A stretch of DNA of 64,000 bases from Dyella monticola. Lineage in GTDB: Bacteria > Pseudomonadota > Gammaproteobacteria > Xanthomonadales > Rhodanobacteraceae. The stretch is from NCBI RefSeq assembly GCF_003363155.1, contig NZ_QRBE01000004.1:158003-222002 (forward strand), read 5' to 3'. A program made the translations under genes and the position numbers. Below are positions 1 to 9,118 of the stretch, in pieces. The first letter of the stretch is position 1; each line of letters opens with the position of its first letter. The notes beneath the pieces were generated by a model that saw only the letters and a list, made by a program, of their open reading frames with translations, did not search any database and had not been told where the DNA came from.

Positions 1-1
1 G

Positions 2-3000
2 CGCACCAAGACGATGATCACAGTGGAGAATGTGCACAAGCGTTTCGGAACGGTGGCTACTGGCCTCCGGTCCGCCGCGCCACAGTCCGCCGTCGTTGTA
101 CCCATTCGCTCCAACAAGGCTCACCAGCTCGCCGGCTTGCTGGTTATGGGCGTCAGCCGAGTGCTGCAACTCAACGAGTTGTACATCAGCTTTTTCGAAT
201 TGGTGGCAGCGCAAGTCGCCACCGCCATTGCGAACGCGCGTGCCTATGAAGAGGAACGCAAACGAGCCCAGGCGCTGGCGGATATCGATCGCGCCAAAAC
301 CGCTTTTTTCTCCAATGTCAGCCACGAATTCCGTACACCGTTGACGTTGCTGCTGGGGCCGCTGGAGGAGATTTTGAACGCTCCGACGCCAGGTGCCCCG
401 CCAGCGGCTCAGCGTAACCAACTCCAAGTCGCACACCGCAACGGCCTTCGCCTGCTGCGCCTGGTGAATGCGTTGCTTGATTTTTCGCGGATCGAAGCCG
501 GGCGTGCGCAGGCGAGCTATCAACTCACCGACTTGGCCGCGTTGACGACGGATCTTGCCCGCGGCTTTCGTGCTGCCGTGGAACGAGCCGGGCTGCTGCT
601 TACGATCGATTGTCAGCCGCTGCCAGGCCCGGTCATGGTGGACCGCGACATGTGGGAGACGGTGGTGCTCAACCTGCTCTCGAATGCTTTCAAGTTCTGC
701 TTTGAAGGCAGCATCGAAGTGACGTTGCGACCATCGGAAGACCACGCGGTATTGCGCGTCAAGGACACCGGCGTAGGCATTCCAGCTGATGAGCTGCCGC
801 GTCTGTTCGAGCGCTTCCACCGTATCGAGGGTCAACGTAGCCGCAGTTTCGAAGGAAGCGGCATTGGCCTTGCACTAGTGCACGAAGTGCTGCGGCTGCA
901 CAACGGCACCATTAGCGTTCAAAGCGACGTCGGCCACGGCGCCGAATTCATTGTTTCGCTTCCCTTTGGAACGGCGCACCTCGCCGATGGCGCTCCCGCC
1001 GCAGCGAACCCTAGTATGAAGGCCATGCGCATTGACGCCTTTGTCCAAGAGGCACTGCGCTGGCTACCTGATGATGATGCACCTGGCGGTGATCAAGCCC
1101 CTTCGAGGGAAGGCGAGATACCGCGTCCGGTTGTGCTCATCGCCGACGACAACGCGGACATGCGCGGTTACGCGAGCCGGCTTCTGGCTGACCGCTATGA
1201 GGTTGAAACGACACCCGACGGTCAAGCGGCGCTGGAAGCCATTCGCAGGCGCCGCCCTGACCTCGTACTGACCGACATCATGATGCCTCGGCTTGATGGC
1301 TTTGGATTGCTGCGCGCCATCCGCACGGATGCATCCTTGTGCGATGTACCTGTGATCATGCTGTCGGCACGCGCCGGCGAGGAAGCGTGCGCCGATGGCC
1401 TCGATGCCGGCGCGGATGACTATCTGACCAAACCGTTCTCCGCGCGTGATCTGCTGGCGCGCGTGGGCGCCAATCTCGATCTGGTACGGATGCGGCGCAC
1501 TGCGACGGAGGCCTTACGCACGCGCACGTCTGAGTTGGAGACCATGCTTGAGACGGTGCCTGTGCCGGTGTGGTTTACCTATCAATCGGATGGTCGCCAG
1601 GTCTTTGGTAATCATGCCGCCGCCCGATTGCTGCACATGGACGCCATCGAAAAGGCTTCTCTCCCAGCTGTGCAGCTGGAAGGTCCCACACCTTTTCGCG
1701 TATTCCGCAGCGGAGTGGAAGTTTCTCTACAGGAGCTTCCTTTGCTGCGCGCGACGCACGGCGAAGTCGTGCGCGAGGAAGAGGTGGAACTGCGCTTCGA
1801 AGACGGCTCGTCGGTGATTCTTCTACTGAATGCGTTGCCAATCCGCGACAGTGAAGGCGGCCAGGTGGGAGCGGTCTGCGCGGCCACAGACATCACGGAG
1901 CGAAAGCACACCGAAGCGGCGATGCAGGAATGGAACAAGCATCTTGAAGCACGCGTGGCCGAAGAAGTGGCTGCGCGCGAAAAAGCGCAGGCAGGCCTGG
2001 CCCAGGCGCAACGCATGGACGCGCTGGGCCAGCTTGCGGGCGGCATCGCGCACGACTTCAACAATGTCATCCAAGCCGTGCAAGGTGCCGCCGGCCTTAT
2101 CGAATTGCGCCCCGGCGATACCGAGCGCGCCCTCCGGCTTGCGCGCCGAATTATCGAAGCGTCAGAACGGGGCGCCGCCATCACGCGACGCCTGCTTGCC
2201 TTCTCCAGGCGAAGCGATCTGCGGGCCGTGCCGGTGGATGTCGTTGCCTTGCTCGCGGGGATCCAGGAGATCCTCAGCCACACCTTGGGTGCAGGGGTTT
2301 CGGTGCACGTAAAAACCGAGCGCGATCTGCCCCTGCTGCTCGCGGACAAGGGACAGTTGGAAACGGTGCTGGTCAACCTCGCCACAAACGCGCGCGATGC
2401 CATGCAAGGCATGGGCACGCTGACCTTTGGCGCCGCCACCGACATCATTCGGGACGACACGCCGGCCATGACGCCCCTCGTTCTGAAAACAGGTCCCTAC
2501 GTGTGTCTGTCCGTCACCGATACAGGCCCAGGCATGACGCCAGAAGTGCTGTCACGCGCCTCCGAACCGTTCTTCACGACCAAGGCCCCCGGCAAGGGAA
2601 CCGGACTGGGTCTGGCCATGGCGCGCGGCTTCGCCGAGCAAAGCGGCGGCGGCATGTTCATCGAAAGTGCGCTTGGGCACGGAACGGTGGTCAAGCTCTG
2701 GCTTCCCGTTGCAAAAGGCGATGAGCCGACCATCGCCGATGACGATGACCATGCCACCGATGCTGCGTTGGCGACGACGCGTGCCCGGATATTGCTGGTC
2801 GACGACGATCAGCTCGTGCGCGAGACGCTCACGCAAGAACTGGAAGGCCACGGTTACGTGGTTGTAGCTGCCGCGTGCGGCGCCGAAGCCCTTGCGCTGC
2901 TCGATGCAGGCGAGACCATCGCCATGCTCATCTCCGATTTGTCGATGCCGAACATGGACGGCGTAAGCGTTATTCGCCAGGCGCAACAGCGACAACCGCA

Positions 3001-3175
3001 CCTGCCCGCCATCCTGCTCACCGGCTTTGCGACGAGCACCGCAGGCATCGAATTGGATGAGTTTGGAAGCGGCGGCATTACCGTGCTACGCAAACCCATA
3101 CGCGGCAGGAAGCTCGCCGAGCGCGTGGCGATGCTGCTGCAGGGCATGGCGGCCGCGGAGCGGGGAAAGAAATAG
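2..3175 (+). CDS. Hybrid sensor histidine kinase with two kinase cores and two receivers (5' end outside window)
   Basis: The reading frame is open to the window edge, so the true start lies upstream; residues here are counted from the ATG at 14. Order: the end of a GAF-like sensor domain (to about 75), a short helix, a HisKA with H-box SHEFRTPL (His104), a HATPase with DTGVGIP and GSGIGLAL boxes, a receiver (about 375-490; IADDN, phospho-Asp in LTDIMMP, KPF), a PAS domain (about 500-635), a second HisKA of the IAHDFNN type, a second HATPase, and a C-terminal receiver (LLVDDD, ISDLSMP, RKP). No DNA-binding output domain is present, so it probably passes phosphate to another regulator. The signal sensed cannot be read from the sequence. 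It is probably cytoplasmic, because no membrane segment is seen in the visible part. Confidence 0.93.
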   Translation, partial: RTKTMITVENVHKRFGTVATGLRSAAPQSAVVVPIRSNKAHQLAGLLVMGVSRVLQLNELYISFFELVAAQVATAIANARAYEEERKRAQALADIDRAKTAFFSNVSHEFRTPLTLLLGPLEEILNAPTPGAPPAAQRNQLQVAHRNGLRLLRLVNALLDFSRIEAGRAQASYQLTDLAALTTDLARGFRAAVERAGLLLTIDCQPLPGPVMVDRDMWETVVLNLLSNAFKFCFEGSIEVTLRPSEDHAVLRVKDTGVGIPADELPRLFERFHRIEGQRSRSFEGSGIGLALVHEVLRLHNGTISVQSDVGHGAEFIVSLPFGTAHLADGAPAAANPSMKAMRIDAFVQEALRWLPDDDAPGGDQAPSREGEIPRPVVLIADDNADMRGYASRLLADRYEVETTPDGQAALEAIRRRRPDLVLTDIMMPRLDGFGLLRAIRTDASLCDVPVIMLSARAGEEACADGLDAGADDYLTKPFSARDLLARVGANLDLVRMRRTATEALRTRTSELETMLETVPVPVWFTYQSDGRQVFGNHAAARLLHMDAIEKASLPAVQLEGPTPFRVFRSGVEVSLQELPLLRATHGEVVREEEVELRFEDGSSVILLLNALPIRDSEGGQVGAVCAATDITERKHTEAAMQEWNKHLEARVAEEVAAREKAQAGLAQAQRMDALGQLAGGIAHDFNNVIQAVQGAAGLIELRPGDTERALRLARRIIEASERGAAITRRLLAFSRRSDLRAVPVDVVALLAGIQEILSHTLGAGVSVHVKTERDLPLLLADKGQLETVLVNLATNARDAMQGMGTLTFGAATDIIRDDTPAMTPLVLKTGPYVCLSVTDTGPGMTPEVLSRASEPFFTTKAPGKGTGLGLAMARGFAEQSGGGMFIESALGHGTVVKLWLPVAKGDEPTIADDDDHATDAALATTRARILLVDDDQLVRETLTQELEGHGYVVVAAACGAEALALLDAGETIAMLISDLSMPNMDGVSVIRQAQQRQPHLPAILLTGFATSTAGIELDEFGSGGITVLRKPIRGRKLAERVAMLLQGMAAAERGKK

Positions 3176-3477
3176 GCTGACGTTGCGCACCTTGTGTGCG
3201 CTTCATTGACGTCTTTAATTACGCCAACTCCGCCAATTTCGGCTCCAATACCGGTACGCATCCACGGGCATCGAACATCTGACGCACAGCAGCCTTCCAG
3301 GCGTTACGGCTGGCGTTGGCGTTGCTGCTTTCGGTGCACGGGCTCACGGGGCGCCGAGGATGTCCACGGTTACCCAGATTCAATGGATGACGCCGGACAG
3401 CGCTGCACCATAAAAACGCCCAAACCCTTTAGCAACATCGGGTTTGCCGGACTTTGACGGAAGGTTCGGAGAGTGTG
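3176..3477. other. Gap between the kinase gene and tRNA-Met
   Basis: No coding frame here looks like a protein. A hairpin at 3185-3201 (GCGCAC, five-base loop, GTGCGC) follows the kinase stop closely and is trailed by a loosely T-rich stretch, so it may act as a weak terminator. I see nothing else that can be supported. Confidence 0.3.
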
Positions 3478-3554
3478 TGGTGGCTATGGGTGGACTCGAA
3501 CCACCGACCCCAGCATTATGAGTGCTGTGCTCTAACCGGCTGAGCTACATAGCC
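3478..3554 (-). tRNA. tRNA-Met (CAT anticodon, elongator type)
   Basis: The reverse strand folds as a complete cloverleaf. The acceptor stem GGCTATG pairs with CATAGCC, the D arm holds AGCTCAG, the anticodon loop is CTCATAA, and the T arm holds TTCGAGT. A discriminator A and an encoded CCA end follow (CCA lies at 3478-3480 on the plus strand). The fully paired first acceptor base pair and the overall resemblance to enterobacterial tRNA-Met(m) argue for the elongator. The second CAT-anticodon tRNA in the window, at 38481, is read as tRNA-Ile. Confidence 0.96.
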
Positions 3555-3733
3555 AAGGGATGCCGTCCGGGTGCCGGATCGGGTTCTATTCAGGCGGGGC
3601 GCGGAAGTTTAATCGGGCTGCCCTCGCGGTTCAAGTAGTCTGCTTGCTCCAGCTTCGTAGGCTGTGGTTGAATCGATCCAGGGTCGTGCAGGGCTTGGTT
3701 CTGGCAGGTTGCCGCCCGGCCCGAGGAGACTGG

Positions 3734-4279
3734 ATGATTGACGCAGATGGCTACCGTCCGAATGTTGGCATCGTGCTGCTGAATGCAGACGGCCGGCTGT
3801 TCTGGGCGCGCCGCGTCCATCGCGACGGCTGGCAGTTTCCCCAGGGCGGCATGCGCAGCGACGAAACCCCGTTGGAAGCCATGTACCGTGAGCTGCAGGA
3901 GGAAACCGGCCTGTTGCCCGACCACGTGCAGGTCCTCGCCAGCACCCGCGGCTGGCTGCGTTATAAGCTGCCCACCCGCTATATCCGCCATCACCAGCAT
4001 CCGACCTGCATCGGCCAGAAGCAGGTGTGGTTCCTGTTGAAGCTGGTCGGTGGCGAAGAGGCCTTGTGCCTGGACGCGTGCGAAAAGCCGGAGTTCGATC
4101 TCTGGCGCTGGGTGGATTTCTGGTACCCGGCGGGGCATGTGGTGAACTTCAAGCGTGACGTCTACCACCGCGCGCTGCGCCATTTCGCACCGCTGGTGGA
4201 GACCACCCTGTGCATCGAGCTCGGCCCCCAGCCCCACTCGCAGGGTCGGCCGGGGCGCGGTCGGCGCGCGGCCGCCTGA
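3734..4279 (+). CDS. rppH: RNA pyrophosphohydrolase RppH (Nudix)
   Basis: RppH removes pyrophosphate from the 5' end of mRNAs and so opens them to RNase E decay; it acts in the cytoplasm. The 181-residue protein starts [15 protein letters not shown], typical of the family, and carries the Nudix box ([20 protein letters not shown]). The later segment includes the family-typical QKQVWFLL and the aromatic EFDLWRWV. The ATG at 3734 is preceded by GAGGAGA, which is why it is preferred over the longer open frame upstream. The C-terminus is a basic, low-complexity tail. It stands alone between tRNA-Met and the iron genes. Confidence 0.94.
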   Translation: MIDADGYRPNVGIVLLNADGRLFWARRVHRDGWQFPQGGMRSDETPLEAMYRELQEETGLLPDHVQVLASTRGWLRYKLPTRYIRHHQHPTCIGQKQVWFLLKLVGGEEALCLDACEKPEFDLWRWVDFWYPAGHVVNFKRDVYHRALRHFAPLVETTLCIELGPQPHSQGRPGRGRRAAA

Positions 4280-4310
4280 ATTTTTCGCAGCGGCCAATCG
4301 AAGGCTAGTT

Positions 4311-4329
4311 GACAATCATTCGCATTCGC
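4311..4329 (+). promoter_or_regulatory. Candidate Fur box upstream of bfd
   Basis: The 19-mer starting GACAATCATTCGCATT matches the classical Fur consensus at about 13 of 19 positions by eye and lies 15 nt upstream of the bfd start. Iron repression of bfd is well known in other bacteria. The site itself is inferred from sequence only. Confidence 0.5.
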
Positions 4330-4344
4330 GTTGAAATACGTGCC

Positions 4345-4545
4345 ATGTACATCTGTCTGTGCAATGCCGTTACCGACCACGATATCCGCCGCGCCGCCGT
4401 CGACGGTGTGCGGAGTTTTGCCGAATTGCAGACCCGCACCGGCTGCTCGGATTGCTGTGGTTGCTGCGAATCCGACGCTCGCGCGACACTGGATAAGGCA
4501 ATTGCGCAAGTCACCCTGGACCTGCCCATTCTGGTCGCGGCCTAA
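4345..4545 (+). CDS. bfd: Bacterioferritin-associated ferredoxin Bfd
   Basis: A 66-residue [2Fe-2S] protein that gives electrons to bacterioferritin so that stored iron can be released. The family signature is plain: MYICLCNAVTD at the start (Cys4, Cys6) and a TGCSDCCGCC cluster at 33-41 supplying the other ligands. The start at 4345 fits the family N-terminus; an in-frame ATG at 4309 would add an unusual leader and would cover the Fur box. Its partner bfr follows 136 nt downstream, beyond a terminator, so the two may be transcribed separately. Confidence 0.93.
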   Translation: MYICLCNAVTDHDIRRAAVDGVRSFAELQTRTGCSDCCGCCESDARATLDKAIAQVTLDLPILVAA

Positions 4546-4575
4546 GGGTCGCCCCGGGTTACCGCCCTGTTCGAA

Positions 4576-4602
4576 CGCCATCACCTGCGGTGATGGCGTT
4601 TT
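4576..4602 (+). terminator. Rho-independent terminator after bfd
   Basis: A perfect 10-bp stem (CGCCATCACC with GGTGATGGCG) closes a TGC loop and is followed by TTTT. It lies 30 nt after the bfd stop. Confidence 0.75.
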
Positions 4603-4609
4603 CGTATGG

Positions 4610-4628
4610 GCAAATCATTCCCATTGCA
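4610..4628 (+). promoter_or_regulatory. Second candidate Fur-like site, upstream of bfr
   Basis: GCAAATCATTCCCATTGCA shares the core AATCATTCNCATT with the site upstream of bfd. It matches the Fur consensus less well (about 11 of 19) and lies 53 nt before the bfr start. Confidence 0.3.
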
Positions 4629-4681
4629 CCAACCCGCCGCACTGAGCACGTATAGTTCGGCATCATCCCCGGAGAACAGCC

Positions 4682-5152
4682 ATGAAAGGCGACGCCAAGG
4701 TCATCGAGTTCCTCAACAAGGTTCTGTACAACGAGTTGACGGCGATCAATCAGTATTTCCTGCATTACCGCATGTACAAGAACTGGGGCTATAGCGAACT
4801 GGCCGAGCATGAGTACCGCGAATCGATCGACGAGATGAAGCACGCCGATCGCCTGATCGAACGCATCCTGTTCCTGGAAGGTCTGCCCAACCTGCAGCAT
4901 CTGGGCAAGCTGCGCATTGGCGAGAATGCGCTCGAATGCATTCAATGCGATCTCGATCTCGAGCTTGCGGCCGTGCAGGATCTGCGCAATGCCATCGCGC
5001 ACAGCGAAGGTGTCGCCGATTACGTGAGCCGCGATCTGTTCAGATTTATTCTCAGTGCCGAAGAAGAGCACATCGACTGGCTGGAAACGCAGCTGAGCCT
5101 GGTCAAGGACATTGGCGCGGAGCGTTATCTGCAATCGAAGATGGATAGTTGA
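4682..5152 (+). CDS. bfr: Bacterioferritin (heme-containing iron storage protein)
   Basis: A 156-residue subunit of the 24-mer iron-storage shell. All ferroxidase ligands sit at canonical positions: Glu18, Glu51, His54, Glu94, Glu127, His130, with Tyr25. Met52, the heme ligand between subunits, is also present, so this is a true bacterioferritin rather than a ferritin or Dps. The ATG at 4682 follows a GGAGA ribosome site. Together with bfd it forms the iron storage and release pair. Confidence 0.96.
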   Translation: MKGDAKVIEFLNKVLYNELTAINQYFLHYRMYKNWGYSELAEHEYRESIDEMKHADRLIERILFLEGLPNLQHLGKLRIGENALECIQCDLDLELAAVQDLRNAIAHSEGVADYVSRDLFRFILSAEEEHIDWLETQLSLVKDIGAERYLQSKMDS

Positions 5153-5296
5153 GCAACGTGTTCAGCAACGAGTCGCTCGCAGGTTTTTGATGCACACCAC
5201 GCATGCCTTCACCTTCGTGTGAAGGCCATACGTTAAGAGAATGTACGTCATCGCACGCGTCAGAGCGATGTGCGGCACAAACCACGGGCGTATTCC

Positions 5297-5326
5297 TTGA
5301 CGATTTCCTCACGGACGGGCTATACC
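5297..5326 (+). promoter_or_regulatory. Sigma-70 type promoter for the DUF6776-bactofilin operon
   Basis: TTGACG (5297-5302) and TATACC (5321-5326) are separated by 18 nt and lie 25 nt upstream of the ATG at 5352. Both boxes match the consensus at 5 of 6 and 4 of 6 positions. Confidence 0.55.
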
Positions 5327-5351
5327 CTTCGTTTTCCGCGAAGGGTTCCGC

Positions 5352-6113
5352 ATGGCGTCCCGCCCACCGCCACGCTATGTCGTACGTCCGCACGACGCTG
5401 CCAGCCAGCGTCGGCGGATGCTATGGCTTGGCCTCGCATGGCTGGGCAGCGTGGTGCTGGTCGCCATCGTCGCCGCGCTTGCTGCGGGCGCGTGGAAGCA
5501 GGTTGCGCCGCGTCTGTCGGATCACCGCGCGCTGCGCGCGGCGGCAGCGGAGAACGAGCAGCTCAAGCAGCAGGTCGCCAATCTGCAGCGCTCGCAACAA
5601 GTCAACGATGTCGCCACCCAGGCATTGCGGCAAACCCTTTCGCAACGCGACGAAGAAATCAGCGGCTTGCGCGCCGACCTGGGCTTCTACTCTCGCCTGG
5701 TTGGCGGCGATGCGCAGCGCGAAGGCATGAAGGTGCAGGAAGTTTCGCTGCAGCCCGTGCCGCACTCGCCAGCGTGGAACCTCACCATCAGCCTCACCCA
5801 GAACGTGAAGCGCGATGACGACACCAGCGGCACCACCACCGTGAGCGTGGAAGGTTTGCGCAACAACAAAGTGGTGCAACTGGATTGGTCCACCCTGGGT
5901 GATGCGTCTGAAAAAAGCGGCATTCCTTTTCGCTTCCGCTATTTCCAACAGTTGCACACCACGATCGCGCTGCCGCCGGATTTCCGACCGACGCGACTGC
6001 ACGTCACCGTTCAGCCGGAAAATGGCGAATCCCTTACGCGCGCCGTTGCATGGAACGACGCCCTTGCCACTCCCGTTACGATCTCACAAGGAGAATCCGA
6101 TGCTCAGCCGTAA
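5352..6113 (+). CDS. DUF6776-type inner-membrane protein with coiled coil
   Basis: A 253-residue protein of unknown function. A basic N-terminus (1-22) is followed by one membrane segment (about 23-47, LGLAWLGSVVLVAIVAALAAGAW) and a coiled coil (about 60-115, rich in Gln, Glu and Leu). A folded periplasmic C-terminal domain follows. Family members occur next to bactofilin genes in gammaproteobacteria. Here the end overlaps the bactofilin start by 14 nt, so the two are almost certainly co-translated. A role as a membrane anchor or partner for the bactofilin polymer is inference. Confidence 0.8.
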   Translation: MASRPPPRYVVRPHDAASQRRRMLWLGLAWLGSVVLVAIVAALAAGAWKQVAPRLSDHRALRAAAAENEQLKQQVANLQRSQQVNDVATQALRQTLSQRDEEISGLRADLGFYSRLVGGDAQREGMKVQEVSLQPVPHSPAWNLTISLTQNVKRDDDTSGTTTVSVEGLRNNKVVQLDWSTLGDASEKSGIPFRFRYFQQLHTTIALPPDFRPTRLHVTVQPENGESLTRAVAWNDALATPVTISQGESDAQP

Positions 6114-6522
6114 ACGCCAAGAGCCGACCAGCCGTCACGCCGACACCAGCCTGATCGCACAAGGCACGATCATCCGTGGCGATGTGCGCTTCACCGGCAC
6201 CCTGCACCTGGATGGCCGTATTGAAGGCACGGTGCTGGGCGAGGGTTCCAACGCCGTGTTCACCCTCAGCGAGCAGGGCCAGGTGCAAGGCGAGGTGCGC
6301 GTGCCGCACGCCATGATCAACGGGCAGGTGAACGGCGACATTTACGCCAGCGAGCGACTGGAGCTGGCGGCGCAGGCGCGGGTGATCGGCGATGTCCGCT
6401 ACAACTCCCTGGAAATGGCCGCCGGCGCGCAGGTGAACGGGCGCATGGCGCACCAGGGCGAGGACCACGTCCAGCGCGAACTGCCCGCCCCGGAGGTTCG
6501 CAGCGAACCGGCAACCGTCTGA
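6100..6522 (+). CDS. Bactofilin (polymer-forming cytoskeletal protein)
   Basis: A 140-residue bactofilin. A short charged N-terminus is followed by the beta-helical core (about 18-115) with regularly spaced glycines and hydrophobics ([30 protein letters not shown]). A charged tail ends the protein. Bactofilins assemble without nucleotides into filaments at the inner membrane and guide cell shape or envelope processes. The ATG at 6100 has a strong AAGGAGA site lying inside the upstream gene. Confidence 0.92.
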   Translation: MLSRKRQEPTSRHADTSLIAQGTIIRGDVRFTGTLHLDGRIEGTVLGEGSNAVFTLSEQGQVQGEVRVPHAMINGQVNGDIYASERLELAAQARVIGDVRYNSLEMAAGAQVNGRMAHQGEDHVQRELPAPEVRSEPATV

Positions 6523-6604
6523 ACCGGCAGCGCCCGCCGTCCGCGGGGCCCGGGCTCAAGCTGATATGCTTGAGTCTGAAGTACTAGAGCCCAATATCCG
6601 CGCT

Positions 6605-6973
6605 ATGGAAACCATCGTAGCCATCCCCGACTATCGCCAGGCCGGCGCCCCCCTCGTGTTCACCGAGGCCGCCGCGCGCAAAGTGCACGAACTGATCCAG
6701 GAAGAAGGCAACCCGGAGCTCAAGCTGCGCGTGTACATCACCGGCGGCGGCTGCTCGGGCTTCCAGTACGGTTTCACCTTCGATGACACGCGCGCGGAAG
6801 ACGATTTCGCGCTGGACCGTGAAGGCGTCACCCTCTTGGTCGATCCGCTTTCGCTGCAATACCTGACCGGCGCCGAGATCGATTACACCGAGAGCCTCAG
6901 CGGTTCGCAGTTCGTCATCCGCAACCCGAACGCCAAGACCACGTGCGGCTGCGGCTCCTCGTTCTCCACGTAA
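6605..6973 (+). CDS. erpA: Iron-sulfur cluster insertion protein ErpA
   Basis: An A-type carrier of 122 residues that receives Fe-S clusters from the assembly scaffold and delivers them to apo-proteins. The three ligand cysteines are present in GGGCSGFQY and in CGCGSSF near the C-terminus. The start at 6605 ([10 protein letters not shown]) fits the family; an in-frame ATG at 6566 would add 13 residues. It is monocistronic, lying between the bactofilin gene and nudC. Confidence 0.94.
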   Translation: METIVAIPDYRQAGAPLVFTEAAARKVHELIQEEGNPELKLRVYITGGGCSGFQYGFTFDDTRAEDDFALDREGVTLLVDPLSLQYLTGAEIDYTESLSGSQFVIRNPNAKTTCGCGSSFST

Positions 6974-7090
6974 CGACGCGTTGACTCTTTTGCGCGGGCG
7001 GCATGATGGTTTGCATGCATGCGCCCTGGCGCCGCCAGACGGCGTCCACGTCCTATCCATCGAAACGTCTTCACACCCTGGCCAGTCCGG

Positions 7091-8050
7091 ATGACAGCGA
7101 CGAAACTCAACCTGTTCGCCGGACTCAGCCTGATCCTCGACCGCGTTTCGGAGCAGCGGGACGCTACCGATTGGGTGGCCGCCAAAGCCGCCGAGTCCGA
7201 TGCACGCTACCTGTTGCTGGATGCTGCCGGCGACGCATTTCTCCACCCGCACGACGACGCACTGCGCTGGCTCCACGCCAGCGAGCGCGAGCGCCTGCTT
7301 CCGCATGCATCCTGGAGCTTGCTCGGCCTCATCGATGGGCAGCCCTATTTCATGTTGCTGCTGGATGAAAGCGACGACGCAGCCGCGCTGGAATCGGTTC
7401 TCCATGCACGGCGTGCCGGTTTGCGCGAGGCGGGTGTCAACCTTGCCGCCGACGAAGCAGGCTTGTTCGCCTATGCCAAGGGTCTGGCGCATTGGCAGCG
7501 CGAAACACGTTTCTGCGCGCGCTGCGGCACACCGCTGCAACGGGTTTCCTCCGGCCATCGCGCGCAATGCACTAACCCTTCGTGCGGGCGTCTGCATTTT
7601 CCGCGCACCGATGCCGCGATCATCGTCATCGTGGCATACCAGGGTGCCTGCCTGCTCGGTCGTCAGCCTGGCTGGCCGCCGGGTCGCTACTCCACGCTCG
7701 CCGGTTTTGTGGAACCGGGCGAAGCGCTGGAAGATGCCGTGCGGCGCGAAGTTGCCGAAGAGTCGGGCGTGATCGTCGGCGACGTGCATTACCACTCTTC
7801 GCAGCCATGGCCGATGCCGGCCTCGCTGATGGTCGGGTTCACTGCCACCGCGCTGTCCCCCACGATCCGCCTGCGCGACGGCGAACTGGAGGATGCGCGC
7901 TGGTTTACGCCGCAGCAGATCGTCGACAGTCTCGCCGACGGCAGCCTGCGTACACCCACGCGACTTTCCGTGTCCTATCAATTGCTCTCGCATTGGCTGC
8001 GCGAATGCGCGGGGCTGGACCTGGATGCATTGGAGCGGGCGGCCCCGTGA
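7091..8050 (+). CDS. nudC: NADH pyrophosphatase / RNA deNADding enzyme NudC
   Basis: A 319-residue Nudix hydrolase that cleaves NADH and removes NAD caps from RNA. Domain order is typical: N-terminal domain, a zinc ribbon with two CxxC-type pairs (CARCGTPL and CTNPSCGRLHFPR), then the Nudix domain. Its box (GFVEPGEALEDAVRREVAEE) is followed by the NudC-specific SQPWPMPASLM signature. The ATG at 7091 has no obvious ribosome site, and longer in-frame starts exist upstream at 7019. Confidence 0.94.
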   Translation: MTATKLNLFAGLSLILDRVSEQRDATDWVAAKAAESDARYLLLDAAGDAFLHPHDDALRWLHASERERLLPHASWSLLGLIDGQPYFMLLLDESDDAAALESVLHARRAGLREAGVNLAADEAGLFAYAKGLAHWQRETRFCARCGTPLQRVSSGHRAQCTNPSCGRLHFPRTDAAIIVIVAYQGACLLGRQPGWPPGRYSTLAGFVEPGEALEDAVRREVAEESGVIVGDVHYHSSQPWPMPASLMVGFTATALSPTIRLRDGELEDARWFTPQQIVDSLADGSLRTPTRLSVSYQLLSHWLRECAGLDLDALERAAP

Positions 8051-8095
8051 CTGGGTTCTCACCTACAATGCGGTGATCAAAGGGAGTTCATGTTC

Positions 8096-8965
8096 ATGGC
8101 CATTCGCCTGCTCGCCGCGCTCATTGCCCTGGGACTGTTGCACCTGCAACCGCAGCTTGCGCATTGGCGTGGCGACGGCGGCTTCCGTCGCTGGGTGCAG
8201 CAACTGGCCGACACCAGCGGCGTTGGGCGCATCGTGCTCGCGATCGCGGTGCCGGTGGTGCTGTGCGCGCTGGTGATCTGGTTGCTGCACATGCTGCCGC
8301 TGGGGGATTTGCTCTTGCTGGTGTTCGCGCTGGCCGTACTGTTGTTTTCGTTTGGTCCGCATGTGTTCGAGGCGGACGTCGAAGCCATCCTCAGTGCGCC
8401 GGATCAAAGCAGCCGCGAAGCCGCCGCGCAAGCACTGTCGGACGACGGTGAAACGGTGGCATGGACGACCGCCGATCTGGGCGAAGCCACCGCGTACGCG
8501 GCGCTGCGCCGTCGCTTCGGCGTATTGTTCTGGTTCTTCCTGCTCGGCCCGATCGGCGCCCTGCTCTATCGTCTGGCGCGGCAGTTAGGTCACGACACGT
8601 CACTGGCGCTGGATGCCGATGCACGCACCTACGCACGCTACCTCGCCAATGCACTCGATTGGCTGCCGGCGCAGTTGATGGTGTTCACCCTTGCGCTGGT
8701 AGGTCACTGGGACGCGGTGATCGGCGCATGGCGCCGCTGGCATCAGCAGGCCGCGCCCAACAGCTGGTATCTCACCAGCCCGGACTTTCTCGGCGCCGCC
8801 GCGCGCGCGGACGTGCTCACCGACATCGAGGGCGGCGACGGCTACGTCGAAGAGCGCACCGATGCGTTGCACGAATTACGACGCCTGCGTGATGCGCTGC
8901 TACGCGCGTTGCTGGCATGGTTGAGCGTGGTGGCACTGATCGTGCTGGGTAGTTGGTTGCACTGA
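8096..8965 (+). CDS. ampE: AmpE-like integral membrane protein
   Basis: A protein of about 289 residues related to AmpE, the membrane partner named from the ampDE beta-lactamase regulatory locus. It starts MAIRLLAALIALGLLHLQP and has four hydrophobic segments: the N-terminus, two in the 50-95 region, one near 150 and one at the extreme C-terminus. The start at 8096 puts AGGGAG 9 nt upstream; an ATG two codons earlier (8090) is too close to that site. Family biology is poorly settled, and no ampC or ampR gene lies nearby. Confidence 0.82.
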   Translation: MAIRLLAALIALGLLHLQPQLAHWRGDGGFRRWVQQLADTSGVGRIVLAIAVPVVLCALVIWLLHMLPLGDLLLLVFALAVLLFSFGPHVFEADVEAILSAPDQSSREAAAQALSDDGETVAWTTADLGEATAYAALRRRFGVLFWFFLLGPIGALLYRLARQLGHDTSLALDADARTYARYLANALDWLPAQLMVFTLALVGHWDAVIGAWRRWHQQAAPNSWYLTSPDFLGAAARADVLTDIEGGDGYVEERTDALHELRRLRDALLRALLAWLSVVALIVLGSWLH

Positions 8966-9118
8966 GCATTCGCATGTTTGCGTCGGCTTAGCGCATGCGA
9001 AGAAGAGCCTTCATGGACCTGTTTTGAGAAGCGGGGAGAACACGGGCCCCGCGTCTTCAAGCATGCGTTGTCACAGTCCCTAGGCCCCGGCTTGCACCGG
9101 GGCGACGCAAGGCGTCCA

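Noticed and set aside
6584-8062. 492-residue open frame on the minus strand
   Set aside because: It is the antisense of erpA and nudC, whose motifs are unmistakable on the plus strand.
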